From Paracoccus benzoatiresistens (lineage in GTDB: Bacteria > Pseudomonadota > Alphaproteobacteria > Rhodobacterales > Rhodobacteraceae): a stretch of 64,000 nucleotides of DNA. Under the pieces are notes generated by a model that saw nothing but the letters and a program-made list of their open reading frames with translations, did not search any database and was not told the DNA's origin. Below, piece after piece: positions 35,305-45,327 of this stretch. The position numbers and the translations under genes are program-made. The stretch's first letter is position 1. Every line of letters begins with the position of its first letter. Where the stretch lies: contig NZ_JAPTYD010000001.1 in assembly GCF_026913015.1 (NCBI RefSeq), positions 310,001-374,000 on the forward strand. The letters run 5' to 3'.

Positions 35305-35973
35305 ATGGCCAACCAGAACGACAATTTCATCGACGAGGTCTTCGACGACCTGCGGCGCGAACGCCTGTTCCGGCTGTTCCGCCGGTGGGGATGGGTGGCC
35401 GGTCTGGTGATCCTGGGCATCGTCGCGGGCGTGATCTGGCGCGAATACAGCCAGTCGCGGGCCGAGGCGCAGGCGCAGGCCTGGGGCGATGCGATCCTGG
35501 CGGCCGAGGCCTCGGGCGATCCGGCGGCGATCATGCAGGTCGATCCGCAGGGCGCCGACGGGCGCCGCATGCTGGCCGCGCTGCTGGCGGCGGGGGCCTG
35601 GTCGGACAAGGCCGGCACCGATGCCGCCGTCGGCGCGCTGCGCAATGTCGCGGGCGACGCGGCCTCCGGCACGGTTCTGCATGATCTGGCGCAGCTGAAG
35701 CTGGTGATGCTGCAGGGCGACGGCATGGACCCGGCCGAGCGGGACAGGATCCTGTCGGGCCTGTCGCGCGCCGGCGCGCCCTTCGAGCTGCTGGCGCTGG
35801 AACAGAAGGCCATCGCCCTGGTCGGCGCCGGCCGGACCGAGGATGCGATCACCCTGATTCGCCAGATCCAGCAGAAGGACGGTCTCAGCGAAGCCTTGCG
35901 CCTGCGCCTGTCCGAGATGATGATCGCCCTGGGCGTCGAGCCCGACGCCACCGAAAGCATGCCCGCCGGCTGA
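35305..35973 (+). CDS. YfgM-like membrane-anchored TPR protein
   Basis: 222 residues: a short cytoplasmic N-terminus (FIDEVFDDLRRERL), one membrane helix (GWVAGLVILGIVAGVIW) and a periplasmic helical domain of TPR type. E. coli YfgM works with the PpiD chaperone at the Sec translocon. The order yfgM-bamB-der seen in E. coli is kept here. The ATG at 35305 has GGAAGG at good distance; a start ten codons earlier is less likely. Confidence 0.82.
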   Translation: MANQNDNFIDEVFDDLRRERLFRLFRRWGWVAGLVILGIVAGVIWREYSQSRAEAQAQAWGDAILAAEASGDPAAIMQVDPQGADGRRMLAALLAAGAWSDKAGTDAAVGALRNVAGDAASGTVLHDLAQLKLVMLQGDGMDPAERDRILSGLSRAGAPFELLALEQKAIALVGAGRTEDAITLIRQIQQKDGLSEALRLRLSEMMIALGVEPDATESMPAG

Positions 35974-36013
35974 TCGCCCGCCGGCCAATGAAAGACACGA
36001 GGGAGAGGCGAGG

Positions 36014-37339
36014 ATGACCGCCACGCTGCGATTGACCCTGGCCCTGGCGGCCGCGCTTGGCGTTGGGGCCTGCGGTGAAAGGGACACGATCCTGCCGGGG
36101 CAGAGACTGGACCCGCTGGCCGTGACATCGCCGGACGGGCCGGCCGTGGAAGGCCCGGCGCCCGTCGCATCGACCGCGCTGCGGCTTGCCGGGCCCGTGA
36201 CCAATGCCGAATGGACGCATCGCGCCGGCAATGCGGCGCACCAGCCGGGCCACCTGGCGGTTGGCGCGGGCACGACCCGGATCTGGACGGCCGATATCGG
36301 CCAGGGCAGCGGCAAGCGGCACCGCATCAGCGCCGATCCCGTGGTCGGGGGCGGGCTGGTCTTCACGCTGGACAGCCGCACGCGCGTGACCGCGACCACC
36401 ACCGGCGGCGCCGTCGCCTGGACCAGCGACATCGCCCCCGCCCTGGAAACCCGCGACAGCGTTTCGGGCGGCGGCATCGCCTATGAGGCCGGGCGCGTCT
36501 ATGTCACCAGCGGCTTTGGCGAACTGGTCGCGCTGGACGCGGCCTCGGGTGGCATCCTGTGGCGCCAGCGCGTCGATGCGCCGATCGGCGGCGGGCCTGC
36601 GGTGCAGAACGGCGTCGTCTATGTGCTGGGCCGCAACGATGTCGGCTGGGCGGTCCGCGCCGCGGACGGCAAGGTGCTGTGGCAGACCTCGGGCACGCCT
36701 TCGTCCGCGGGGGTGATGGGTGTCTCGGTCCCGGCGATCCAGGGCAATACGGTGATCTTCCCCTTTGCGTCCGGGCAACTGCTGGCGGCGGACCGGGAAA
36801 CGGGCGCGACGCTGTGGACGGCGCAGATCGCCGGGATGCGGATCGGCCGTGCCGTCGCCAATATCCGCGACGTGACCGGCGATCCGGTCATCTCGGGCGG
36901 GATGGTCTATGGCGGCACGTCCTCGGGGCGCATCAACGCGGTCGAGCTGGAAAGCGGGATCGAGGCCTGGTCCGCGAAGGACGGCGCCAACAGCCCGGTC
37001 GTCGTGGCGGGCGGGTCGGTCTTCGCGGTCAACGACCAGGCCGAGCTGATCCGGCTGGACGCCGCGACCGGCGGCGTGATCTGGCGCGTCCAATTGCCCT
37101 ATTACACGACCGAGCGGATCCGCAGGCAGGACCGCATCCATGCCCATTTCGGCCCGGTGCTGGCCGGGGGGCGGTTGTTCGTGGTCTCGTCCGACGGGGT
37201 GATGCGGGTGTTCGATCCGAACTCCGGCAGCCTGGTCGGTCAGGCTGAAATTCCCGGCGGTGCCGCCGCCGCCCCCGCCGTCGCAGGGCAGACGATCTAT
37301 GTCGTCTCGCGTGGCGGCCAACTGCATGCATTCCGATGA
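36014..37339 (+). CDS. bamB: Outer-membrane assembly lipoprotein BamB-like (PQQ-type propeller)
   Basis: 441 residues. The lipoprotein signal peptide ends in LGVGAC, giving a lipidated Cys near residue 20. Then come repeated beta-propeller blades with W-x-x-x-x-G and GG-V patterns ([53 protein letters not shown]). BamB supports the Bam complex. Its place between yfgM and der supports the call. The stop overlaps der by ATGA. Confidence 0.87.
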   Translation: MTATLRLTLALAAALGVGACGERDTILPGQRLDPLAVTSPDGPAVEGPAPVASTALRLAGPVTNAEWTHRAGNAAHQPGHLAVGAGTTRIWTADIGQGSGKRHRISADPVVGGGLVFTLDSRTRVTATTTGGAVAWTSDIAPALETRDSVSGGGIAYEAGRVYVTSGFGELVALDAASGGILWRQRVDAPIGGGPAVQNGVVYVLGRNDVGWAVRAADGKVLWQTSGTPSSAGVMGVSVPAIQGNTVIFPFASGQLLAADRETGATLWTAQIAGMRIGRAVANIRDVTGDPVISGGMVYGGTSSGRINAVELESGIEAWSAKDGANSPVVVAGGSVFAVNDQAELIRLDAATGGVIWRVQLPYYTTERIRRQDRIHAHFGPVLAGGRLFVVSSDGVMRVFDPNSGSLVGQAEIPGGAAAAPAVAGQTIYVVSRGGQLHAFR

Positions 37340-38820
37340 GCTTCACCCTTGCGATCGTCGGTCGGCCCAATGTCGGCAAATCGACCCTGTTCAACCGCCT
37401 TGTCGGCAAGAAGCTGGCCCTGGTCGATGACCAGCCCGGCGTGACCCGCGACCTGCGCGAAGGCGCGGCCCGGCTGGGCGACCTGCGCTTTGTCGTGATC
37501 GACAGCGCCGGGCTGGAAATGGCCGACGATGACAGCCTGCAGGGCAGGATGCGCCGCCTGACCGAGCGCGCCGTGGACGAGGCGGACATCTGCCTGTTCG
37601 TGATCGACGCCCGCGTGGGGGTGACGGCTGCCGACGAATATTTCGCCGACATCCTGCGCCGCCGTGCGAAGCACGTGATCGTCGCCGCGAACAAGGCCGA
37701 GGGGCGGGCGGGCGAATCCGGCGCGATGGAGGCCTATGGCCTTGGCCTGGGCGAGCCGCTGCGCATCTCGGCCGAGCATGGCGAGGGGATGGACGACCTT
37801 TATGCGGTCCTGGCCCCCTTGGCCGACCAGATCGAGGCCGAACGTCCCGCCCCCGTGGCGGCTGAAACGGATGTGGATCTGTCTGACGAGGATGCCGAAA
37901 CCGGCGAGGGTGCCGAGGATTGGCGTCCCTCGGCCGCGCGCCCGCTGCAACTGGCGGTGATCGGGCGTCCGAATGCGGGCAAGTCCACGCTGATCAACAA
38001 GATCATCGGCGAGGACCGCTTGCTGACCGGCCCCGAGGCCGGGATCACCCGCGATTCGATCAGTGTCAGCACGGAATTCATGGGCACGCCCATGCGGATC
38101 TTCGACACGGCGGGGATGCGCAAGCGCGCCAAGGTCACCGACAAGGTCGAAAAGCTGTCGGTGGCGGACGGCCTTCGCGCGGTCCGCTTTGCCGAGGTCG
38201 TGGTGGTCCTTCTGGACGTGGCCATCCCCTTCGAGCAGCAGGATCTGCGCATCGCCGATTTCGCGGAAACCGAGGGCCGCGCGGTCGTCGTCGCCGCGAA
38301 CAAGTGGGATCTGGAGGACGACAAGCCCCACAAGCTCAACGAGCTGCGCGCCAGCTTCGAGAAGCTGCTGCCGCAATTGAAGGGCGCGCCCCTTGTCACG
38401 GTATCGGCCCGCACCGGAAAGGGGCTGGACCGGCTGCATGCGGCAATCCTGAAGGCGCACGAGGTCTGGAACCGCCGCATCTCGACCGCGCGGCTGAACC
38501 GCTGGCTGGAGGCGATGACCGAAAGCCATCCGCCCCCCGCGCCGGGCGGGCGCCGCATCCGGCTGCGCTACATGACGCAGGTGAAGACCCGGCCGCCGGC
38601 CTTCATTGTCAAGGCAACCCATACCGACAAGCTGCCCGACAGCTATCAGCGTTACCTGGTCAACGGGCTGCGGCAGGACTTCGACATGCCGGGCACGCCG
38701 ATCCGGCTGTTCTTCCGCGACCAGGGGGGCGAGAATCCCTACAGGGACAAGGCGAAGAAGATCAACCAGTCGGGCGCGCTGTCCAAGCACAAGAACCGGC
38801 AGAAGCCCAAGGAAGGGTGA
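37336..38820 (+). CDS. der: Ribosome biogenesis GTPase Der (EngA)
   Basis: 494 residues with two consecutive GTPase domains and a C-terminal KH-like domain. First domain: GRPNVGKST, then [15 protein letters not shown] and a changed fourth motif (AANKAEG). Second domain from about residue 210: [20 protein letters not shown] and NKWD. Needed for 50S assembly. The acidic linker between domains ([17 protein letters not shown]) is typical. Confidence 0.96.
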   Translation: MSFTLAIVGRPNVGKSTLFNRLVGKKLALVDDQPGVTRDLREGAARLGDLRFVVIDSAGLEMADDDSLQGRMRRLTERAVDEADICLFVIDARVGVTAADEYFADILRRRAKHVIVAANKAEGRAGESGAMEAYGLGLGEPLRISAEHGEGMDDLYAVLAPLADQIEAERPAPVAAETDVDLSDEDAETGEGAEDWRPSAARPLQLAVIGRPNAGKSTLINKIIGEDRLLTGPEAGITRDSISVSTEFMGTPMRIFDTAGMRKRAKVTDKVEKLSVADGLRAVRFAEVVVVLLDVAIPFEQQDLRIADFAETEGRAVVVAANKWDLEDDKPHKLNELRASFEKLLPQLKGAPLVTVSARTGKGLDRLHAAILKAHEVWNRRISTARLNRWLEAMTESHPPPAPGGRRIRLRYMTQVKTRPPAFIVKATHTDKLPDSYQRYLVNGLRQDFDMPGTPIRLFFRDQGGENPYRDKAKKINQSGALSKHKNRQKPKEG

Positions 38821-38964
38821 AACCACCGGCTGGGGCGGGACAAGGAACGGCGGCCCGTTTCCCCGCCTGCGTGCGACGGTGCCATCGGAAACCTTGTCAC
38901 CCCGCATTTATGGCTTGACCTTCGCCGGATCGGCGGATGGCACCAGATCAGCCTTGATCTGCCC

Positions 38965-39720
38965 TCAGGTCGCCGCGCGCACCAGGGCGACACCCATGGC
39001 CGATATGCCGATGATCGCGGCCAGGGCCACGCCGGGGCTGCTGGCCATGGTCGTCACCGCCACCGCGCAGAAGGCCCAGATCATCGCCAGCGAAAAGCCG
39101 ACCTTTCCCGCCAGCCGTCCCTGCGCGATCATCCCGATGACCGCACCGGGCAGGATCGCCAGGATCGCCGTCTGCGGCGTGGTCAGGTCCAGCGGCGCGC
39201 CGATCAGGCTGGCCAGCGTCGCCGTGCCAAGCGCCAGGCTCCATCCCGCCAGGAAGCCGGGCGCGGGACGCAGTTGGCCGCGCGCGCGGATGGCGCCGGA
39301 CAGCGCGGCGGTCAGCATCAGCAGCGCGCCAAGCGTCGCCAGGGGCTTGTTGACCCCCGCCAGCCAGGGCCACAGCGCCCCCCAGAGCAGCGCCAGGCTC
39401 AGCGGAAGCCAGGCGGGATCATCGCCCCCGTCCGAGGGATCCAGATATTGCCCGATCGCATCCCCCAGCAGCAGCAGCCACAGCGCGATCAGCAGCGCCC
39501 ACATCAGCGGGTTCTGCGGCTGGACATAAAGCTGCGGCAAGGTTGCCACGGGCAGGGCCGGAGTCAGTTCCAGCGAGCTGTAAGGATAGGACATGGGCAG
39601 GATCGGGGCTGCGATCTGGGCTGCAGGGTGCCCCAGGGTCGCCAGCACAGCGCCGCTGGCGACAAAGATCACCGCTGAACCCAGATACAGGATCTCTGCC
39701 ACTCGTGCCATGCGGGCCAA
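38965..39720 (-). CDS. Polytopic membrane protein, unknown
   Basis: 251 residues with about seven hydrophobic helices and several tryptophans (LMWALLIALWLLLLG, LPLSLALLWGALWPWL, MIWAFCAVAVTTM). The loop YVQPQNPLMWALL suggests a distant TspO-like or transporter protein, but no family is recognised with confidence. Starts at 39720 or 39711 are both possible. It is followed, in the same direction, by no close gene. Confidence 0.65.
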   Translation of the reverse strand: MARMARVAEILYLGSAVIFVASGAVLATLGHPAAQIAAPILPMSYPYSSLELTPALPVATLPQLYVQPQNPLMWALLIALWLLLLGDAIGQYLDPSDGGDDPAWLPLSLALLWGALWPWLAGVNKPLATLGALLMLTAALSGAIRARGQLRPAPGFLAGWSLALGTATLASLIGAPLDLTTPQTAILAILPGAVIGMIAQGRLAGKVGFSLAMIWAFCAVAVTTMASSPGVALAAIIGISAMGVALVRAAT

Positions 39721-39782
39721 CGCCCGGATCGCTTGCGCAGTTTCGGGAAAACGGCCGCAAAGGCAGATTCAATGGTCCGTGG

Positions 39783-41075
39783 TCAGGCCAGCCCGCCATC
39801 TGCCCGCAGCTTCGTCGCGCCGCCCAGATAGGGGTGCAGCGCGGCAGGCAGCAGGACCGAGCCGTCGGCCTGCTGGCCGTTCTCCAGCACCGCGATCAGC
39901 GTGCGGCCCACGGCCAGACCCGATCCGTTCAGCGTATGGACGAACTCCGGCTTGCCGGTCTTCTCGGACCGATAGCGCGCGTTCATCCGCCGCGCCTGGA
40001 AATCGCCGCAATAGCTGACGCTGCTGATTTCGCGATACTTGTCCTGGCCGGGCAGCCAGACCTCGAGGTCATGGGTGATGCGGGCGCCAAAGCCCATGTC
40101 GCCGGTGCAAAGGACGATGGTGCGATAGGGCAGCTCCAGCGCCTCCAGCACCGCCTCGGCGCAGCGGGTCATGCGGTCGTGTTCGGCCACGCCGGTGTCG
40201 GCGTCGGTGATCGAGACCATCTCGACCTTCTCGAACTGGTGCTGGCGCAGCATCCCGGTGGTGTCGCGGCCCGCACTGCCGGCCTCGGACCGGAAGCACT
40301 GGCTGTGGGCGACCATGCGGCGGGGCAGGGTGGCATGGTCCACCAGATCGCCGTTGACGGTGTTGGTCAGCGTCACCTCGGAGGTCGGGATCAGCCAGTA
40401 GCCTTCCCGCGTCAGATAACTGTCCTCGCCGAACTTCGGCAGCTGGCCGGTGCCGACCATCATGTTTTCCAGCACAAGGACAGGGGTCCAGGTTTCCTGA
40501 AGGTCGTGCCGGGTGACGTGCAGGTCCAGCATGAACTGCGCCAAGGCCCGGTGGATGCGCGCCACGCCGCCCTTCAGGACCACGAAGCGGCTGCCCGACA
40601 GTTTCGCAGCCGTCTCGAAATCCATGCCAGTCTTGACGCCCGCGATCTCGAAATGCTCGACCGGGGCAAAGTCGAAGGCGCGCGGGCTGCCCCAACGGCG
40701 CAGTTCCACGTTGTCGGCTTCGTCCTTTCCGTCGGGGACGCTGTCCAGGGGCAGGTTCGGGATCTCCATCAGCAGGTCGCGCAGGCGCCCGTCCAGAAGC
40801 GAGGCCTCGGCCTGCAGCTTTGTCACGTCCGCCTTCTTTTCCGCGACAAGCGCGCGCAGGCGTTCGAATTCCGCATCGTCACCGCGCGCCTTGGCAGCCC
40901 CGACTTCCTTGCTGGCGCGGTTCTGGTCGGCCTGCGCGGTTTCCGCCGCGACGATCCGGGCCCGCCTGTCGGCATCCAGCGACAGGACGCGGTCCGACAT
41001 GGGCGACAGCCCGCGCCGCGCCAGGGCGGCGTCAAAGGCTGCGGGATTTTCCCGGATGGCACGGATGTCATGCAT
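39783..41075 (-). CDS. serS: Seryl-tRNA synthetase
   Basis: Class II synthetase of 430 residues. The N-terminal coiled-coil arm that grips tRNA-Ser is rich in Ala, Glu and Arg ([16 protein letters not shown], about 40-100). Class II motifs 2 and 3 are visible as [21 protein letters not shown] and [17 protein letters not shown]. The ATG at 41075 ([10 protein letters not shown]) matches the family N-terminus; a GTG three codons earlier is not needed. Confidence 0.96.
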   Translation of the reverse strand: MHDIRAIRENPAAFDAALARRGLSPMSDRVLSLDADRRARIVAAETAQADQNRASKEVGAAKARGDDAEFERLRALVAEKKADVTKLQAEASLLDGRLRDLLMEIPNLPLDSVPDGKDEADNVELRRWGSPRAFDFAPVEHFEIAGVKTGMDFETAAKLSGSRFVVLKGGVARIHRALAQFMLDLHVTRHDLQETWTPVLVLENMMVGTGQLPKFGEDSYLTREGYWLIPTSEVTLTNTVNGDLVDHATLPRRMVAHSQCFRSEAGSAGRDTTGMLRQHQFEKVEMVSITDADTGVAEHDRMTRCAEAVLEALELPYRTIVLCTGDMGFGARITHDLEVWLPGQDKYREISSVSYCGDFQARRMNARYRSEKTGKPEFVHTLNGSGLAVGRTLIAVLENGQQADGSVLLPAALHPYLGGATKLRADGGLA

Positions 41076-41159
41076 GATCGTCACCGTCGCTGAAAGAATG
41101 CTGGCCGGTGACTAGCCGATGCCGCTGGCCGGCGGAAGCCCGGCGCGGAATTTTGCGCG

Positions 41160-41516
41160 TCAGCTGCGGCCCGCCTGCGCCAGCAGATCAGCCAGCGCCG
41201 GATAGAACTGCTGGGCCGTCATGTGGCCCTCCAGCCGCCCGACCTCGGATCCGCCATCCAGCAGGATGAAGGTCGGGGTGACGAAGGGCCGCCGCGCCAA
41301 GGCAAGGCCGTCGGGATAGGGGCCGTGGATGTCCACCCGCTCCAGCGGCGCCGCCCGGCCCGGGTCGGATGCCGCATAGCCCGGCCCGATGGCGCGGTCC
41401 CATGCCGCGCAATAAACGCAGCCCTCCTTTTCCACCATCAGCAGGCGCAGGGGGCCGGCAGCAACGGGGAGGGCGGCAATCACGGCCAGGGCGAGGGCGG
41501 CAAGGAAACGGGTCAT
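41160..41516 (-). CDS. Exported thioredoxin-like protein (SoxS-type)
   Basis: 118 residues with a signal peptide (MTRFLAALALAVIAALPVAAG) and a thioredoxin-like domain: LLMVEKEGCVYCAAWD contains the CxxC active site, and RPFVTPTFILLDGG has the conserved cis-proline. Such short periplasmic thioredoxins in this group resemble SoxS, which keeps periplasmic partners reduced. No sox sulfur-oxidation genes are near, so its partner is unknown. Confidence 0.78.
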   Translation of the reverse strand: MTRFLAALALAVIAALPVAAGPLRLLMVEKEGCVYCAAWDRAIGPGYAASDPGRAAPLERVDIHGPYPDGLALARRPFVTPTFILLDGGSEVGRLEGHMTAQQFYPALADLLAQAGRS

Positions 41517-41581
41517 GGGCGGCATTATCGGGTCCATGCGACGGCTTGGCAATCATCCCCCGGCCCCATATCCCTTCACTC

Positions 41582-42553
41582 ATGGACGAGCTTCTGGAAC
41601 CGCTGATCGCCAAGGATCGCCGCGCCCTGTCGCGGGCGATCACGCTGATCGAATCGACGCGCCCGGATCATCGCGCCCGCGCCGTCGCCCTGCTGGCGGA
41701 CCTGCCCGACCGGCAGGCGTTGCGGATCGGGCTTTCCGGGACGCCGGGGGTCGGCAAGTCCACCTTCATCGAGGCCTTCGGGACAATGCTGACCGACCAG
41801 GGGCTGCGTGTCGCCGTCCTGGCGGTCGATCCCTCGTCCGCGCGATCGGGCGGGTCCATCCTGGGCGACAAGACGCGGATGGAAACGCTGTCGCGCAATC
41901 CGATGGCCTTCATCCGTCCCACGCCCTCCAGCGCGCAGCTTGGCGGCGTGGCGCGGCGGACGCGCGAGGCGATCCGCCTGTGCGAGGCCGCGGGCTTCGA
42001 CGTGGTGCTGATCGAGACCGTCGGCGTCGGCCAGTCCGAAACGCTGGTGGCCGAGATGTGCGACCTGTTCGTCCTGCTGCTGGCCCCTGCGGGGGGCGAC
42101 GAGTTGCAGGGCGTCAAGCGCGGCATCATGGAAATGGCCGACCTGATCCTGGTCAACAAGGCCGATGGCGATCTGCTGGCCACGGCGCGCCGCACGGTGG
42201 CCGATTACGCCGGCGCCCTGCGGCTGCTGAGAAAGCGTCCGCAGGACCCCCAGGGTTTTCCGAAGGCGCTGCCCGTGTCGGCGGCAACCGGGGGCGGTCT
42301 GGCAAAGGCTTGGGACGAGATGCAGGCGCTGGCGCAATGGCGGCAGGACCACGGGCATTTCGCGGCCAACCGCGCGGAACAGGTGCGGCAATGGTTCCTG
42401 GCCGATGTGCGCGCGGGCTTGCTGGCGCGGCTGGACACGCCCGCCGCGCGCGACCGGCTGGCCCGGCTGGGCGACGCCGTGGCCGCTGGCGGCAAGGCCC
42501 CTGCCGAGGCCGCACGCGACATGCTGGACTGGCTGTCCCGCCACGCGGATTAG
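41582..42553 (+). CDS. meaB: Methylmalonyl-CoA mutase-associated GTPase MeaB
   Basis: G-protein chaperone of 323 residues that protects and reloads B12-dependent methylmalonyl-CoA mutase. P-loop GLSGTPGVGKSTFIEAFG, the segment VLAVDPSSARSGGSILGDKTRM, ETVGVGQSE and VNKADGD are all present. The ATG at 41582 gives the usual short N-terminus. The mutase gene is not in this window. Confidence 0.93.
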   Translation: MDELLEPLIAKDRRALSRAITLIESTRPDHRARAVALLADLPDRQALRIGLSGTPGVGKSTFIEAFGTMLTDQGLRVAVLAVDPSSARSGGSILGDKTRMETLSRNPMAFIRPTPSSAQLGGVARRTREAIRLCEAAGFDVVLIETVGVGQSETLVAEMCDLFVLLLAPAGGDELQGVKRGIMEMADLILVNKADGDLLATARRTVADYAGALRLLRKRPQDPQGFPKALPVSAATGGGLAKAWDEMQALAQWRQDHGHFAANRAEQVRQWFLADVRAGLLARLDTPAARDRLARLGDAVAAGGKAPAEAARDMLDWLSRHAD

Positions 42554-42603
42554 ACGCCCGATTTCGCGCCCCATGGCGGCGCCGAATCGGCTAGGGTCAG
42601 GTC

Positions 42604-43668
42604 ATGGAGAAGGGGAATGCCATGCTGGATCTGCCCGATCACGACACGCTTTATGACGCGTTGCTGGCCCGCGATCCGGCATTCGAGGGCCGCGCCCTGG
42701 TCGGTGTCACCACGACCGGCATCTTCTGCCGCCTGACCTGCCCGGCCCGCAAGCCGCTGCCGCAGAATTGCCGCTGGTTCGCCTCGGCCGAGGCCGCGCA
42801 GGCGGCGGGTTTCCGTCCCTGCCGCCGCTGCCATCCGCTTGGCCCCAGTGCGGAAGGCGATCCCCTGGTCCGGGACCTGATGGCACGGTTGCAGGAACGC
42901 CCCGACCACCGCTGGTCCGAATCCGACCTGCTGGCGCTTGGACATGATCCCTCGACCGTGCGCCGCGCCTTCAAGCGGCATTTCGGGCAAAGCTTCCTGG
43001 AGATGGCCCGAGCCGCCCGCCTGCGGGGCGGCATGGCCAGCCTGACGAAAGGATCGACCATGATCGAAGCGCAACTGGAGGCCGCATTCGATTCGGCCTC
43101 GGGCTTCCGGACGGCCTTTGGCCGGCTGTTCGGCCATGCCCCGCACCAGATGCGGCAGGGTTCGGACCTGCTGGCCGACTGGATCGACACGCCCTTGGGC
43201 GGCATGATCGCCATTGCCGACGACCGGGCGCTGCACCTGCTGGAGTTCATCGACCGCAAGGCCTTGCCTGATGGCCTGCGCCGCCTGTCCGCGCATGTGG
43301 GCGGCCGCGTGGGCTTGGGCCGAACGCCCGTCCATGACCTGACAGAGGCGCAGCTTGCCGCCTATTTCGCCGGGCGGGCGCGGCGCCTGGACGTTCCCGT
43401 CACCCTGCACGGCACGCCCTTCCAGCAGCAGGTGTGGCGTGCCCTGCAGGCGATTCCGGCGGGCGAGACGCGCAGCTATGCCCAGCTTGCGGCAACCATC
43501 GACCGGCCCACGGCCATCCGCGCCGTGGCCCGCGCCAATGCCACGAACCGCATCGCGCTGGTCGTGCCCTGCCACCGGGTGATCGGCGCCGACGGCACGC
43601 TGACGGGCTATGCCGGCGGGCTGTGGCGCAAGGAAAAGCTGATCGCGATCGAACGCGGCTATGCCTGA
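42604..43668 (+). CDS. ada: Bifunctional Ada: methylphosphotriester and O6-methylguanine methyltransferase, regulator
   Basis: 354 residues. N-terminal zinc domain with Cys42 and Cys46 (CRLTC) and Cys73 and Cys76 (CRRC), one of which accepts methyl from phosphotriesters. Then an AraC-type helix-turn-helix (DPSTVRRAFKRHFGQSFLEMARAAR, SASGFRTAFGRLFG) and the suicidal methyltransferase domain with PCHRV at Cys323. All parts for the adaptive response to alkylation are there. A weak hairpin with TTTC follows (43721-43745). Confidence 0.94.
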   Translation: MEKGNAMLDLPDHDTLYDALLARDPAFEGRALVGVTTTGIFCRLTCPARKPLPQNCRWFASAEAAQAAGFRPCRRCHPLGPSAEGDPLVRDLMARLQERPDHRWSESDLLALGHDPSTVRRAFKRHFGQSFLEMARAARLRGGMASLTKGSTMIEAQLEAAFDSASGFRTAFGRLFGHAPHQMRQGSDLLADWIDTPLGGMIAIADDRALHLLEFIDRKALPDGLRRLSAHVGGRVGLGRTPVHDLTEAQLAAYFAGRARRLDVPVTLHGTPFQQQVWRALQAIPAGETRSYAQLAATIDRPTAIRAVARANATNRIALVVPCHRVIGADGTLTGYAGGLWRKEKLIAIERGYA

Positions 43669-43674
43669 TTGGGC

Positions 43675-43703
43675 TTGACGGCCTGCGCGGCTTCCATTAG
43701 GGA
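43675..43703 (+). promoter_or_regulatory. Possible promoter of rpmB
   Basis: TTGACG at 43675-43680 followed, after 17 bases, by TAGGGA. This resembles the tRNA-Tyr promoter of the same window (TTGACG-N17-TAATGA, and both continue with CGC). The -10 is weak by E. coli standards, but alphaproteobacterial promoters often lack the last T. Confidence 0.4.
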
Positions 43704-43720
43704 CGCGCAAACGGAATTCC

Positions 43721-43745
43721 GGGCGCTGCCTCGCGGCGCCCTTTC
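43721..43745 (+). terminator. Weak hairpin between ada and rpmB
   Basis: GGGCGC and GCGCCC pair around nine bases and are followed by TTTC. It lies downstream of the putative rpmB promoter, so if real it would attenuate rather than end ada transcription. Confidence 0.35.
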
Positions 43746-43804
43746 ACATTGGGCCGGAACCCTTGCCGGGGCCGCCCGCATAGCAAAGACGAAGGATCAA
43801 CACC

Positions 43805-44095
43805 ATGTCGCGCGTCTGCGAACTGACCGGCAAAGGCCCGATGACCGGTAACAATGTCAGCCACGCCAACAACAAGACCCGTCGCCGGTTCCTGCCGAAC
43901 CTGAACGAGGTCACGCTGCTGTCGGAAAAACTGAACCGCGGCTATTCGCTGCGCATCTCGGCCGCGGCGCTGCGCTCGGTCGATCACCGTGGCGGGCTGG
44001 ACGCCTTCCTGGCCAAGGCCAAGGACACCGAGCTGTCGGACCGCGCGCTGAAGATCAAGCGCGAGATCGCCAAGGCTGACGCTCAGCAGGCCTGA
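43805..44095 (+). CDS. rpmB: 50S ribosomal protein L28
   Basis: 96 residues, the usual length for the alphaproteobacterial form. [20 protein letters not shown] and [12 protein letters not shown] are characteristic. Monocistronic: it has its own promoter-like region and a strong terminator. Confidence 0.97.
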   Translation: MSRVCELTGKGPMTGNNVSHANNKTRRRFLPNLNEVTLLSEKLNRGYSLRISAAALRSVDHRGGLDAFLAKAKDTELSDRALKIKREIAKADAQQA

Positions 44096-44119
44096 TCCAG
44101 TCTTCGACTGCGGCAATAT

Positions 44120-44148
44120 GCCCCGTCGTTCGCGCGGCGGGGCTTTTG
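44120..44148 (+). terminator. Intrinsic terminator after rpmB
   Basis: GCCCCGTCG and CGGCGGGGC (one G-U pair) form a stem with loop TTCGCG, followed by TTTT. Confidence 0.85.
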
Positions 44149-44230
44149 CATGTCCGTTGCCTTCCGGGCGACCTTCGGTGATGGTCGCGCCACGAGGTGA
44201 CGCCTCTTGCAAAGGAAGGACCACAAGACA

Positions 44231-44704
44231 ATGATCCGCATGATCCTGGCCGCGCTGGCGGTCGTGACGCCCGCCATGGCCATGGCGCAGGACGGGCTGG
44301 AGATCCGCGACGCCTATGTCCGCAGCGCCAATCCCAAGACGGCCGCCGCCTTCATGGTGGTCGAGAATCATGGCGGAACCGACTGCCGCCTGACCGGGGT
44401 TTCCTCCGATGCGGCCGAGCGGGTCGAACTGCACACCCATGCCGAACAGGACGGCATGATGAAGATGCAGAAGATCGAGGGCGGCATCGCCATTCCGGCC
44501 GGCGGCGAACATGCGCTGGCGCGGGGCGGCGACCACGTGATGCTGATGGGGCTGACCAAGCCCCTGGCGGATGGCGACGGCATGATGCTGACACTGGATT
44601 TCGGGGACTGCGGAACGCAGCAGGTCCAAGCCGCGCTGGATAATGACCGCACGGAGGAGGCCGCCGAAGGTCACGGCGGTGACGGGGACCACCAGGGCCA
44701 CTAG
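44231..44704 (+). CDS. Periplasmic copper chaperone PCu(A)C
   Basis: 157 residues with a signal peptide (cut near AMAMAQ, residue 20). The copper motif H-x10-M-x21-H-x-M is present: His68, Met79, His102 and Met104 in HTHAEQDG, MMKMQ and DHVMLMG. The His-rich tail HGGDGDHQGH may add copper sites. It delivers Cu(I) to cytochrome c oxidase. It ends four bases inside the convergent esterase gene; the copper ATPase gene is close by. Confidence 0.9.
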   Translation: MIRMILAALAVVTPAMAMAQDGLEIRDAYVRSANPKTAAAFMVVENHGGTDCRLTGVSSDAAERVELHTHAEQDGMMKMQKIEGGIAIPAGGEHALARGGDHVMLMGLTKPLADGDGMMLTLDFGDCGTQQVQAALDNDRTEEAAEGHGGDGDHQGH

Positions 44705-45327
44705 CCCAGCATCTGCCTGACCTTCGGTCCAAGCGCGGCGGCCATCAGCCTGATGCCCGCCGCATTTGGATGGATGCCGTCGTCCAGCAGATAGCCGCGA
44801 CGCCGGGACCGGGGCAGCGCGGCGATCGGCGCATAAAGGTCGGGCAGCAGCACCGCGCGGTGGCGTCCGGCCAGGCGGGGCCAGATCGCCTTCCAGGATT
44901 GCCGCCAGGCGGCCTTGCCCGGAATGGGGTTCAGGCCGACCAGCAGCAGCGGACGTCCGCCTGCCCCTGCCTGCGTCAGGATCGCGTCCAGGTTGGCCTC
45001 GGCGCGTGACGCGCTCCATCTCAGCAGCATGTCGTTGCCGCCAAGCTCGACGATCACGGCATCCGGGCGGTGACGGCGCAACGAGAACCCGATGCGCGCC
45101 CGCCCGCCATAAGTGGTATCGCCCGACAGCGCCGCAGGGATCACCGTCGCGGGGGTGCCGTCGTGGTCAAGCCAGGCTTGCAGCTGCGGCACCATCCCTT
45201 GGCCGCGCCCCAGGCCATAGCCCGCGAACAGGCTGTCCCCGAAGGCCAGAACGCGGGGGCGCGGCGCCGAGGCGCCGGCCAGCGCCATCGCCCCCGCCGC
45301 GGCCATTAGGCCGCGCCGCCCGATCAT
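44701..45327 (-). CDS. Exported SGNH esterase (arylesterase/TesA type)
   Basis: 208 residues. N-terminal signal peptide of possible Tat type (MIGRRGLMAAAGAMALAGA). Catalytic blocks of the SGNH family: FGDSLFAGYGL (Ser), GGNDML (Asn) and DGIHPNAAG (Asp and His). It probably hydrolyses lipid or aryl esters in the periplasm. It starts with an ATGA overlap on the copA stop, so it is co-transcribed with copA although no functional link is evident. Confidence 0.9.
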   Translation of the reverse strand: MIGRRGLMAAAGAMALAGASAPRPRVLAFGDSLFAGYGLGRGQGMVPQLQAWLDHDGTPATVIPAALSGDTTYGGRARIGFSLRRHRPDAVIVELGGNDMLLRWSASRAEANLDAILTQAGAGGRPLLLVGLNPIPGKAAWRQSWKAIWPRLAGRHRAVLLPDLYAPIAALPRSRRRGYLLDDGIHPNAAGIRLMAAALGPKVRQMLG